This document shows, in pieces, positions 7,158-15,502 of a stretch of 64,000 bases of DNA. Under the pieces are notes generated by a model. It was not told the DNA's origin. It did no database searches and worked only from the letters and a program-made list of their open reading frames with translations. Each line of letters starts with the position of its first letter. The stretch's first letter is position 1. Source of the DNA: Albibacterium sp035514885 (GTDB taxonomy: Bacteria; Bacteroidota; Bacteroidia; Sphingobacteriales; Sphingobacteriaceae); NCBI RefSeq assembly GCF_035514885.1, contig NZ_DATJCH010000012.1:62001-126000 (forward strand), written 5' to 3'. The translations under genes were made by a program, and so were the position numbers.

Positions 7158-9773
7158 ATGACGAGTAAAGAAATTAGACAAGCCTTTTTAGATTTTTTTG
7201 AATCAAGACAACATCAGATAGTCCCTTCAGCACCAATCGTTATAAAAAATGATCCTACCTTGTTATTTACCAATGCAGGAATGAATCAATTTAAGGATTA
7301 TTTCTTGGGTAATAGCATACCTGAATTTAAAAGGGTGGTTGATACTCAGAAATGTTTGCGCGTTAGTGGTAAGCATAATGATCTTGAAGAGGTTGGTGTG
7401 GATACGTATCATCATACGATGTTTGAGATGCTGGGAAACTGGAGCTTTGGCGACTATTTTAAAAAGGAAGCCATTGAATGGAGCTGGTTATTGCTTACGG
7501 AGGTTTTTAAGATTGATGCAGATAAGATTTATGTAACTGTATTTGAGGGTGATGAAAAAGAGGGATTGCCCTTTGATCAGGAAGCTTATGATGAATGGTT
7601 GAAATGGATAGCTAAGGATCGGATCTTAAGAGGAAATAAGAAAGATAATTTCTGGGAAATGGGAGATACGGGCCCTTGCGGACCTTGTAGTGAGATTCAT
7701 GTTGATTGCCGTTCAGAATCAGAGAGGAAGAATGTTGATGGAAAGGATCTTGTCAATGCGGATCATCCTCAGGTAATTGAGATTTGGAATAACGTGTTTA
7801 TGGAATACAACCGCCTGAAAGATGGTTCTTTACAGGTATTGCCAGCAAAGCATGTGGATACAGGAATGGGTTTTGAGAGGCTGGTAAGAGTATTGCAGAA
7901 TAAACAAAGTAATTATGATACAGACGTTTTTACTGGTACTATTCAAGAGATTGAGAAAATAGCCGGTAAAAAATATGATGGAAGTGATAGCAAAGAGGCT
8001 GTAGCTTTTCGGGTTCTATCCGATCATATTCGTGCGGTAGCGTTTGCGATTGCAGATGGACAATTACCATCAAATACCGGAGCCGGATATGTTATACGTA
8101 GAATATTACGCAGGGCAGTTCGCTATTATTACTCTTATTTGCATGTAGAGGAAGCTTTGTTGCATAAATTAATTCCGGTTCTTTCTTCTCAGTTTGAATC
8201 TGTTTTTCCAGAATTAAACCTGCAAATGGATTTTGTGTCGAAGGTAATAAAAGAAGAGGAAGAGTCATTTTTGAAAACCCTGGAAAAGGGATTGAAAAAA
8301 ATGGATGACATTGTACGGAATCCTGAGGAAAACCGGGTTATAGTTGGTAAGAATGCTTTTGAACTATACGATACTTTTGGGTTTCCGATTGATTTGATCC
8401 GTTTGATTGCCAGTGAGAATAACTTTACAGTAGATGAGGCAGGCTTTGAAGCAGAAATGCATAAGCAGAAGAATAGGAGTAGAGTTGCTACGACTGTGGA
8501 TACGGAAGATTGGAAGGTTTTATCGGCTAAGGATGGGTCTGACTTTGTAGGTTATCATGATTTGCTGATTGAAACAAGGGTATCTCGCTATCGGAAAATA
8601 AAGAATAAAGATAAAGTACAGTATCAGGTAGTTCTGGAATCAACTCCGTTTTATGCAGAGAGTGGTGGTCAGGTAGGAGATACGGGTGTTTTATCTTTTG
8701 GTGAAGAAGATATTTATGTAACAAATACTAAAAAGGAGAATGAATTAATTATTCATTTTGTTGATAAGCTACCGGTCGATATTGCAGAAGCTGTTATTGC
8801 TAAAGTTGATTTCGAGAAGCGCCTGAACACAAGTTATAATCACAGTGCTACACATCTTTTGCAGGCTGCGTTAAAGCGTGTTCTTGGTCAGCATGTGGCT
8901 CAAAAGGGATCGCTTGTCTCTCCTGATATTTTGCGATTTGATTTTGCTCATTTTGCTAAAATGAGTGAGGATGAGATTCGTGAGGTTGAGATCATAGTAA
9001 ATGAAGAGATACGTAAAAATATCGTTGTTGATATCACTGAAATGCCGAAAGAAGAAGCCTTGGAGTTAGGAGCAATGGCGCTTTTTGGTGAGAAATATGG
9101 TAATCAAGTGCGGGTGGTTACAATGGACCCAGACTTTTCAATTGAGCTTTGTGGAGGTACTCATGTTCCTCAAACAGGGATGATTGGCTTATTTGTAATT
9201 ACGTCAGAATCAGCTGTGGCTTCTGGCGTGCGGCGTATTGAAGCGTTGACAGGTTCAGCAGCTTTGCGTTATTATGGAGAGAAAATACAGCAGAGTAAGC
9301 AGATTTCAGATTTATTAAAGGGTAATAATCCGATAAAGGCATTGGAAGATTTAATTACAGAGAATGCCAAGTTAAAAAAGGAACTTGAGAAGAATTTGGT
9401 TGAAAAGACTCGAAGTCTTAAGGCAGAGCTTTTAAATAAAATAGAATCGGTTAATGGTGTGAATTTTATCGGACAGAAGGTTGATTTGCCCAATGCAGAT
9501 GCTTTAAAAACACTTGCTTTTTCATTAAGAGACTCCGTTGATAATTTGTTCTTAATATTGGCTGCCGATTTTGAAGGTAAGCCTAATTTAAGCGTTATGA
9601 TCTCTGATAATTTAATAAAGGACAGGAATTATAATGCCGGTAATATTGTTCGTGACTTGGCTAAATCCATTCAAGGGGGTGGCGGCGGCCAGGCATTTTT
9701 TGCAACTGCGGGTGGTAAAAACAGTGAAGGGTTGCAAGAAGCAATTAATAAAGGACGGACAATTATTCAATAG
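7158..9773 (+). CDS. alaS: Alanyl-tRNA synthetase
   Basis: An 871-residue class II synthetase of normal length (E. coli 876) that charges tRNA-Ala. The catalytic core carries FTNAGMNQFKDYF (motif 1 region), HHTMFEMLGNWSFGDY (motif 2) and GAGYVIRRILRRAVR (motif 3 region). The editing domain has the zinc motif HSATHLLQ (about 562-569) together with CGGTHV (about 664-669), which remove serine or glycine wrongly attached to tRNA-Ala. The C-terminal end contains the coiled coil and the GGGGGQAFFATAGGK stretch (about 840-854) of the C-Ala domain. The gene is complete and divergent from merR. The next gene follows within 30 bases. Confidence 0.97.
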   Translation: MTSKEIRQAFLDFFESRQHQIVPSAPIVIKNDPTLLFTNAGMNQFKDYFLGNSIPEFKRVVDTQKCLRVSGKHNDLEEVGVDTYHHTMFEMLGNWSFGDYFKKEAIEWSWLLLTEVFKIDADKIYVTVFEGDEKEGLPFDQEAYDEWLKWIAKDRILRGNKKDNFWEMGDTGPCGPCSEIHVDCRSESERKNVDGKDLVNADHPQVIEIWNNVFMEYNRLKDGSLQVLPAKHVDTGMGFERLVRVLQNKQSNYDTDVFTGTIQEIEKIAGKKYDGSDSKEAVAFRVLSDHIRAVAFAIADGQLPSNTGAGYVIRRILRRAVRYYYSYLHVEEALLHKLIPVLSSQFESVFPELNLQMDFVSKVIKEEEESFLKTLEKGLKKMDDIVRNPEENRVIVGKNAFELYDTFGFPIDLIRLIASENNFTVDEAGFEAEMHKQKNRSRVATTVDTEDWKVLSAKDGSDFVGYHDLLIETRVSRYRKIKNKDKVQYQVVLESTPFYAESGGQVGDTGVLSFGEEDIYVTNTKKENELIIHFVDKLPVDIAEAVIAKVDFEKRLNTSYNHSATHLLQAALKRVLGQHVAQKGSLVSPDILRFDFAHFAKMSEDEIREVEIIVNEEIRKNIVVDITEMPKEEALELGAMALFGEKYGNQVRVVTMDPDFSIELCGGTHVPQTGMIGLFVITSESAVASGVRRIEALTGSAALRYYGEKIQQSKQISDLLKGNNPIKALEDLITENAKLKKELEKNLVEKTRSLKAELLNKIESVNGVNFIGQKVDLPNADALKTLAFSLRDSVDNLFLILAADFEGKPNLSVMISDNLIKDRNYNAGNIVRDLAKSIQGGGGGQAFFATAGGKNSEGLQEAINKGRTIIQ

Positions 9774-9802
9774 AAATGATTGTGTTAAATAAAGGAAAGA
9801 AA

Positions 9803-10900
9803 ATGAGAAGAATGTTAGTAGGGCTGATAGCCTTATCGTTGTTTGCGTCATGTTCTAATAGTGAACAATTTGTTTTGAATGGCAAGGTTGAGAATGCCGG
9901 AGACCTTAAAAAGGTGTTGCTATACGAAGGAGATAATATAGTAGACTCAGCCTTCCTTAATGAAGATGATAATTTTCGGTTTAAAAGGACTGCATTGGAG
10001 GCCAAGCCTTATACACTTGTTGTTGCGAACAGACCTTATATGTTAGTGTTGATGAACGGCGACAATGTAGACTTCAGTACTGATTTGAATAAGAATGAAG
10101 ATCAATACACTGTTAAAGGTTCTGAAATATCTGCCAAATTGCAGAAATTGAGTACCATACGTGCAGCCTTTCAGAAAAGTCAGAGTGAGATTCAGGCAGA
10201 ATTCGAAAAAAGAATCTTAACAGAAGATGAAGCAGCAGTGCAAAATGAATTGATGGCTAAGAATGACCTGATTATTAAGGAGAATTCAAAGCAGACTTTC
10301 AAGTTTGCTCAAGATAATCGGGATAATCTGGCTGGATTCTATGCGATGTTATCCTTGTTTTCTTTGGATCCAATAGCCTATGAGAAGGAGTTAATAAGTT
10401 ATGCAGATGAAGCACGTGTTAAGTTTCCTGATAATTCGGCTGTACAATCGTTTGCGAATCATATGGCAGAATTAAAGCCTGTAAGCATTGGACAAAAGGC
10501 TCCTGATTTTGAATCATTATCAACTACCGGAAAGAAGATCAAACTATCTGATTTTAGAGGTAAGTATGTTTTGTTAGATTTTTGGGCGTCGTGGTGTGCT
10601 CCTTGCCGGGAAGAGAATCCGAATATCGTAAAACAGTATAATACATTTAAAGATAAGGGGTTTACTGTTCTTGGTGTTTCTCTGGATGATAATCAGTCGG
10701 CTTGGTTAAAGGCAATAAAAGATGACCAACTGGATTGGTCTCAGGTTTCAGAGTTAAAAAGATGGGACAGTGAAACCGGCCAGTTGTATAAAATAACAGC
10801 GATCCCTGCTTCCTTTCTGATTGACCCGGATGGGGTAATTATCGGGAAGAATTTACATGGTTCTGATTTGGAAAATGCCTTGAAAGAAAGACTTCAATAA
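9803..10900 (+). CDS. TlpA-like thioredoxin-fold lipoprotein with N-terminal DUF4369-type domain
   Basis: A periplasm-facing thiol-disulfide protein of 365 residues. ATG 9803 is preferred to the upstream ATG at 9776, because an AAAGGAAAGA purine run precedes it and it gives a compact lipoprotein signal peptide with lipobox LFASC (Cys at about 17). The N-terminal half resembles the beta-rich DUF4369 domain common before Bacteroidota TlpA proteins. The C-terminal half is a thioredoxin fold with active site WASWCAPCREENP (CxxC at about 265-268) and the cis-Pro region ITAIPASF. It probably reduces or isomerises disulfides in exported proteins or cytochrome c precursors. It follows alaS closely and may be cotranscribed. 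Confidence 0.88.
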   Translation: MRRMLVGLIALSLFASCSNSEQFVLNGKVENAGDLKKVLLYEGDNIVDSAFLNEDDNFRFKRTALEAKPYTLVVANRPYMLVLMNGDNVDFSTDLNKNEDQYTVKGSEISAKLQKLSTIRAAFQKSQSEIQAEFEKRILTEDEAAVQNELMAKNDLIIKENSKQTFKFAQDNRDNLAGFYAMLSLFSLDPIAYEKELISYADEARVKFPDNSAVQSFANHMAELKPVSIGQKAPDFESLSTTGKKIKLSDFRGKYVLLDFWASWCAPCREENPNIVKQYNTFKDKGFTVLGVSLDDNQSAWLKAIKDDQLDWSQVSELKRWDSETGQLYKITAIPASFLIDPDGVIIGKNLHGSDLENALKERLQ

Positions 10901-10912
10901 ATTAAATCTGTA

Positions 10913-10957
10913 GTTAACGTAATCATTAACAATTTGTTAATATTGTGGTAATGATAT
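10913..10957 (+). promoter_or_regulatory. Tandem ~11-bp repeats upstream of response regulator (PhoP/PhoB-box-like)
   Basis: Four near-repeats follow each other: GTTAACGTAATC (12 bases), ATTAACAATTT, GTTAATATTGT and GGTAATGATAT (11 bases each). Direct repeats at one helical turn are the usual target of OmpR/PhoB-type regulators. The core CATTAACAATTTGTTA (10924-10939) recurs with one change upstream of the SusC gene at 53470-53485. Autoregulation by the downstream regulator is an inference. Confidence 0.45.
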
Positions 10958-10996
10958 GGTTTTAATTAATTCATACATTCGTCTAAAATATAAAGA

Positions 10997-11686
10997 ATGA
11001 ATACTTCGAAAAATAATATTTTAGTTGTTGATGATGAACCGGATATTCGCGAGCTTATTGAATACAATTTAAAGAAGGAAGGCTATCGTGTTGCAACAGC
11101 TGCCAATGGCAAGCAAGCGATTGTTCAGGCCAAACGCGAGATTCCTGATCTCATTATTTTAGATATCATGATGCCTGAAATGGATGGTATCGAAGCGTGT
11201 CGTTTAATGCGTACGATGCCTGAATTTAAGAATACCTTTATGGTGTTTTTAACAGCAAGAAGCGAGGAGTATTCAGAAATTGCAGGTTTTAATGTTGGTG
11301 CCGACGACTATATTGCCAAACCTATAAAACCCCGTGTATTAGTAAGCCGGATAAATGCTATTTTAAGACGTAACATTCAACAAGAGGAACCTATATTGAA
11401 TAAGTTGGAAGTGGCTGACTTAGTTATAGATCGTGATGCCTTTATGGTCTTTAGAGACGAAGAAAGGATTACATTGGCTAAAAAGGAATTTGAGCTGCTC
11501 TATTTATTGGCATCAAAGCCAGGCAAGGTATTTACACGGGATGTTATTCTGAAAAGTATTTGGGAAGACTCTGTGGTAGTTACAAATAGGACGATCGATG
11601 TTCATATTCGTAAGCTTCGGGAAAAAGTGGGAGGTAATTATGTATCTACCGTAAAAGGAGTGGGTTACAAATTTGAGATAGTATAA
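10997..11686 (+). CDS. OmpR/PhoB-type response regulator
   Basis: A 229-residue two-domain regulator. In the receiver domain the acidic pocket is VVDDEPD (Asp12/Asp13), the phosphoacceptor is Asp56 in LIILDIMMPEMDG, the switch Thr lies in FLTARSEE and the Lys in YIAKPIKP. The C-terminal winged helix carries LAKKEFELLYLLASKPGKVF, the recognition region TNRTIDVHIRKLREK and the wing VKGVGYKFE. It binds DNA when phosphorylated. No histidine kinase is beside it, so its partner is elsewhere. The sequence is of the PhoB/PhoP type. The upstream 11-bp repeats suggest autoregulation. Confidence 0.93.
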   Translation: MNTSKNNILVVDDEPDIRELIEYNLKKEGYRVATAANGKQAIVQAKREIPDLIILDIMMPEMDGIEACRLMRTMPEFKNTFMVFLTARSEEYSEIAGFNVGADDYIAKPIKPRVLVSRINAILRRNIQQEEPILNKLEVADLVIDRDAFMVFRDEERITLAKKEFELLYLLASKPGKVFTRDVILKSIWEDSVVVTNRTIDVHIRKLREKVGGNYVSTVKGVGYKFEIV

Positions 11687-11698
11687 TTTACCCATTTA

Positions 11699-12061
11699 TC
11701 AGATTTTGACATATTTATATGCCAAACTTTCTAACTCTTCTAAATCAAAAGGTTTTCTAAGATAATCATCGGCTCCGGCTTCTTCTGCTAATTGGGGTAG
11801 GTTGCTGTTTGCTGAAAAAATAATTACTGGAATACTCCTGAGATCCGGATTTGCTTTTAATTGTTGAGTTGCCTTTACTCCTCCAATATCAGGAATCCAA
11901 TTGTCTATTAAAATAATATCTGGTTGTGACGCTTCAACTTGAGAAATAATATCATTGCAATGGTTTGAAGATATCACAGTAAACCCTAGATTTTCGAATA
12001 CATAGGTACAGAAAAATAAGATATCTGAGTCGTCATCAAGAATTAGTATTTTATGCGCCAT
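11699..12061 (-). CDS. Single-domain response regulator (CheY-like receiver)
   Basis: A 120-residue receiver domain without an output domain. ATG 12061 (MAHKILILDDDSD) is chosen because the longer in-frame start adds 15 residues unrelated to the fold. The acidic pair is in LILDDDSD, the phosphoacceptor is Asp53 in LIDNWIPDIGG, followed by VIIFSANSN and DDYLRKPFDLEEL (the conserved Lys). Such proteins pass phosphate in relays or act by protein contact. It is convergent with the OmpR-type regulator, with 12 bases between the stops. Whether the two work together cannot be told. Confidence 0.9.
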   Translation of the reverse strand: MAHKILILDDDSDILFFCTYVFENLGFTVISSNHCNDIISQVEASQPDIILIDNWIPDIGGVKATQQLKANPDLRSIPVIIFSANSNLPQLAEEAGADDYLRKPFDLEELESLAYKYVKI

Positions 12062-12276
12062 ATTTATCAGTTGATGGAGGTTTATGTAGCACAAAAGTGA
12101 GTCCAAATTTAATAAAAAGAGATTATGTAAGATAAATTCTTTTTATAATACTGATAGATAGCTTGTTATGCGTTTTATTATTATAGTTGTAAATTGGAAA
12201 TAGATTTGCTTTCGGACTTTTGTATTTCTTTGCCTACATTTTCTTAATCAGTTATTCTTATTGTACTTTTGTTGCA

Positions 12277-13014
12277 ATGGATAAATCAAAATCACAAACC
12301 AAGTTTATAAAATTTAGCGACCTTATCATTTTTGAGAATGACAATCTTATTGTGATTAACAAACCACCTTTAGTTTCATCATTAGATGATCGGGAAGGTG
12401 GAGATATGAATATACTTCGAATGGCAAAAAAGTATAATGAGGAGACTCAGATTTGTCATCGATTAGATAGGGAAACATCGGGAGTAATGCTAATTGCTAA
12501 GAATCCTGAAACTTATCGTTTGGTGTCGATAGAGTTTGAACATAGGAGGGTAGATAAAAAATATCATGCCCTAATTGAAGGTGTGCATAAGTTTGATAAT
12601 TTGAAAGTTGATTTACCCATTCTTAACCAGGGAAACAAGAATGTAAATATTGATCGTATAAATGGTAAAAATGCAATCACTTATTTTAATTCTATTCGCT
12701 ATTTTAATCATTTTACGTTGGTCGAGTGTAAACCTATTACCGGAAGGATGCATCAGATCAGGATTCATTTAGCTACTCAACGTGCTTCTATTGTAGGAGA
12801 TAATCTGTATAAAGGTAAGCCAGTTTATTTATCTCAATTAAAACGTGGATACAGTCTGGGAAAAGGACAAGAGGAATTGCCGATTATGAAGCGTTTTGCG
12901 TTGCATGCAAGATCGGTTAGTTTTACTATAGATGGGTCTTTGTTTGAATTTGAGGCTCCTTACCCGAAAGATTTTTCAACTTTAATTAAACAATTAGAGA
13001 AGTTTGATTCATAA
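12277..13014 (+). CDS. RluA-family pseudouridine synthase
   Basis: A 245-residue enzyme that isomerises specific uridines in rRNA or tRNA to pseudouridine. The start at 12277 (MDKSKSQTKF) is chosen over an in-frame start at 12220, which would add a hydrophobic stretch not found in this family. The catalytic motif is HRLDRETSGVMLIAKN (about residues 68-83) with the essential Asp in RLDRE. The second conserved block is PITGRMHQIRIHLA, with GDNLYKG after it. No S4 RNA-binding domain is present, so it resembles the short RluA/TruC type. Target site unknown. It converges on the arginine decarboxylase gene. Confidence 0.9.
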   Translation: MDKSKSQTKFIKFSDLIIFENDNLIVINKPPLVSSLDDREGGDMNILRMAKKYNEETQICHRLDRETSGVMLIAKNPETYRLVSIEFEHRRVDKKYHALIEGVHKFDNLKVDLPILNQGNKNVNIDRINGKNAITYFNSIRYFNHFTLVECKPITGRMHQIRIHLATQRASIVGDNLYKGKPVYLSQLKRGYSLGKGQEELPIMKRFALHARSVSFTIDGSLFEFEAPYPKDFSTLIKQLEKFDS

Positions 13015-13042
13015 TTAAAAACCAAACCTCTCTAATTAATTA

Positions 13043-14431
13043 TTAATAGCCTAGTATTTTTAATACCTGTTTACTGTTTTGTTCTTCACCGAAGACTTCG
13101 AAGTTGAAAGTTTCGTCTCTATTTCTTCTTATGATAACGTGTTTAGGAGAAGGCAATAGGCAATGATGTATACCGCCATAACCACTTAATACTTCTTGAT
13201 ATGCACCGGTATGAAAGAAGCCGAGGTATTGGACTTTCCTTGTTTTTGGCATAAACACGTTATTCATATGCGCCTCAGAATTATAATAATCCTGACCATC
13301 GCAGGTTATTCCTCCTAAGTTCACTTTTTCGTATTCAAAATCCCAATTGTTGACTGGAAGAAGGATGTATTTTTGGTTTAAAGCCCAAACGTCGGGTAGG
13401 TTTGTTATGAATGAACCATCAAGCATTAACCAACGCTCACGATCATTTTGTTGCTTTCTTCCGATTACTTTGTAAAGTATTCCTGAGGCTTCAGCAACGG
13501 TATACTTGCCGAATTCTGTAATGATATCTGGCTCCATAACTTCATGAAGTGCACAGATTTCTTTGATTCTATTAACGATTTCATTGACCATATATTCATA
13601 ATCGAAATTATGTACCAATGAATCCTTAAATGGCATACCGCCTCCGATATCCAATGTGTCAAGATCTGGATTGATTTTTTTGAATTTACAATACAGAGTA
13701 ACGTATTTCTCCAATTCCGTCCAATAATAAGGAGTATCAGATATACCTGAGTTTATAAAAAAATGTAGGAGTTTAACCCGGAAATTGGGATTTGGAACAA
13801 TCTTGTTGTTATAGTAGTCAATGATGTCCTCCATTCTGATTCCTAATCTGGAAGTGTAGAATTGAGAATCAGGTTGCTCTTCTGCTGCAATACGGATACC
13901 TAAATTGCAGGGAGTGTCTAATTCTACCTCATCATCGAAAAGGTTGAATTCTTCCTTGTTATCAAGCACCGGAATGATATTTTTGAAGCCATCATGGAGC
14001 ATGTCAATAATGTATTGCTTGTATTGATATGTTTTGAATCCATTACAGATCACGGTTATATCTTTATTTACAATACCCTTCTTTTCAAGAGCATCAATTA
14101 CAGGCATATCAAAAGCAGATGATGTTTCTAAGTGAATATCATTTTTTAATGCTTCTTCGACAATATGTCTGAAATGGGAACTCTTGGTACAGTAGCAGTA
14201 CTTATATGATCCCCTATAATTATTTTTTAAGATAGCGGTCTGAAATAGAATTTTAGCCTGTTGTATTTTTTTACTAATAATAGGCAAATAGGTAAAACGT
14301 AGGGGAGTACCATACGTTTCGATCATTTCCATTAGATTGATATCGTGGAAATAAAGTTCATCGTCTATGACTTCGAATCCGTCTTGTGGAAAACCAACAC
14401 TTAAGTCAAGAAATTCCTGATAGGTCTGCAT
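13043..14431 (-). CDS. speA: Biosynthetic arginine decarboxylase (PLP, fold III)
   Basis: A 462-residue decarboxylase turning arginine into agmatine, the first step to putrescine and longer polyamines. The start at 14431 (MQTYQEFLDLS) is preferred over one at 14482, whose extra 17 residues are not family-like. The PLP lysine lies in YKYCYCTKSS (about residues 74-83). The glycine-rich phosphate-binding block is LDIGGGMPFKD, followed by TEFGKYTVAEA. It is shorter than E. coli SpeA (658) and matches the compact Bacteroidota type. It is divergent, across about 105 bases, from an arginase gene, so two competing uses of arginine share one control region. Confidence 0.85.
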   Translation of the reverse strand: MQTYQEFLDLSVGFPQDGFEVIDDELYFHDINLMEMIETYGTPLRFTYLPIISKKIQQAKILFQTAILKNNYRGSYKYCYCTKSSHFRHIVEEALKNDIHLETSSAFDMPVIDALEKKGIVNKDITVICNGFKTYQYKQYIIDMLHDGFKNIIPVLDNKEEFNLFDDEVELDTPCNLGIRIAAEEQPDSQFYTSRLGIRMEDIIDYYNNKIVPNPNFRVKLLHFFINSGISDTPYYWTELEKYVTLYCKFKKINPDLDTLDIGGGMPFKDSLVHNFDYEYMVNEIVNRIKEICALHEVMEPDIITEFGKYTVAEASGILYKVIGRKQQNDRERWLMLDGSFITNLPDVWALNQKYILLPVNNWDFEYEKVNLGGITCDGQDYYNSEAHMNNVFMPKTRKVQYLGFFHTGAYQEVLSGYGGIHHCLLPSPKHVIIRRNRDETFNFEVFGEEQNSKQVLKILGY

Positions 14432-14536
14432 TATTTTTCTAATTTTGGCAAAGATATGCTTTCGCAATGAGATGTTGAACATAAGTAATCAAATTTTGTT
14501 CCATCTTTAAATTGTGGTTTTAATTTGTGTATTGAA

Positions 14537-15484
14537 ATGAGAGAGATTCAATTAATTGAAGTGAAATCTGAGCTAGGAGCTGGTACCCGCGGTGCGAGTA
14601 TGGGTGTTGATGCGATAAAGATTGCTGCGTTAGATTTTGGGAGTCGTTTCTTTAAACAATATCCATCCATTGAGGTTCAGCACGAGAATCATTTACTATT
14701 TGAATCTTCCGGAAGCCCTTATGCTAAACGCATATCAGGTGTACTTACTGTTTGTGAACGTGTTGCAGATGAGGTTCATAAAACTTTTGACCTTGAGAAG
14801 TTTCCGGTTATATTATCGGGTGATCATAGTTCAGCAATTGGTACCATAGCGGGTATTCGTAAAGCTTATCCAAAAAAGAGGTTAGGGGTAATATGGATTG
14901 ATGCTCATGCAGATATTCATTCTCCTTATACAAGTCCTTCGGGAAATGTTCACGGGATGTCTGTTTCAGCATCATTAGATGAGGATAATATAACACAGAA
15001 AGTTAACCAACCGGATCAGGAAACTCTAAATTATTGGTTTCAGTTGAAAAATGTCGGTGCCATGGCTCCGAAAATATTGTCAAAAGATCTTGTGTATATA
15101 GGCGTTCGGGATATTGAATCACCTGAATCATATCTTTTAAATAAGAATAAGATTAAAAATGTATCGGTGTCTAGTTTTCGAAAGCTAGGTGTTGAAAGGG
15201 TTCTGAATGATATTATGAATCACTTGGATCAGTGCGATCTGATTTATGTGTCTTTTGATGTAGATTGTATGGATCCCTCTATATCCAGGGGTACCGGTAC
15301 GCCCGTTCCTAATGGATTTACTGAAAGAGAGATGGGGAATCTGATCGCTCGTTTATGCGGCTATCCGAAAATCTGCTGTTTCGAAATTGTCGAAGTAAAC
15401 CCTACCTTAGACACCGAAAATTTAATGGCTGAAAATGCTTTTGAAGTTTTGGTTCGTGCGATAAACGCACTGACCAATGATTAA
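14537..15484 (+). CDS. rocF: Arginase (ureohydrolase family)
   Basis: A 315-residue ureohydrolase. ATG 14537 is chosen. The binuclear Mn ligands are visible: LSGDHSSAIG (His), WIDAHADIHSPYTSPSGNVH (Asp-x-His-x-Asp, then the substrate loop) and SFDVDCMDPS (Asp-x-Asp). The SPYTSPSGNVHG loop is of the arginase rather than the agmatinase type, so the likely reaction is arginine to ornithine plus urea. Because arginine decarboxylase lies divergently next door, agmatinase or related activity remains an alternative. argS follows after 18 bases, so both probably share a transcript. Confidence 0.87.
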   Translation: MREIQLIEVKSELGAGTRGASMGVDAIKIAALDFGSRFFKQYPSIEVQHENHLLFESSGSPYAKRISGVLTVCERVADEVHKTFDLEKFPVILSGDHSSAIGTIAGIRKAYPKKRLGVIWIDAHADIHSPYTSPSGNVHGMSVSASLDEDNITQKVNQPDQETLNYWFQLKNVGAMAPKILSKDLVYIGVRDIESPESYLLNKNKIKNVSVSSFRKLGVERVLNDIMNHLDQCDLIYVSFDVDCMDPSISRGTGTPVPNGFTEREMGNLIARLCGYPKICCFEIVEVNPTLDTENLMAENAFEVLVRAINALTND

Positions 15485-15502
15485 TACGGTTTACAAATTA
15501 CA

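Noticed and set aside
7339..7536. Short frames inside alaS and other long genes (also for example 8527-8724, 34209-34532, 36987-37226, 47361-47588)
   Set aside because: They lie fully within well-supported genes in other frames, have no family features, and reflect codon bias.
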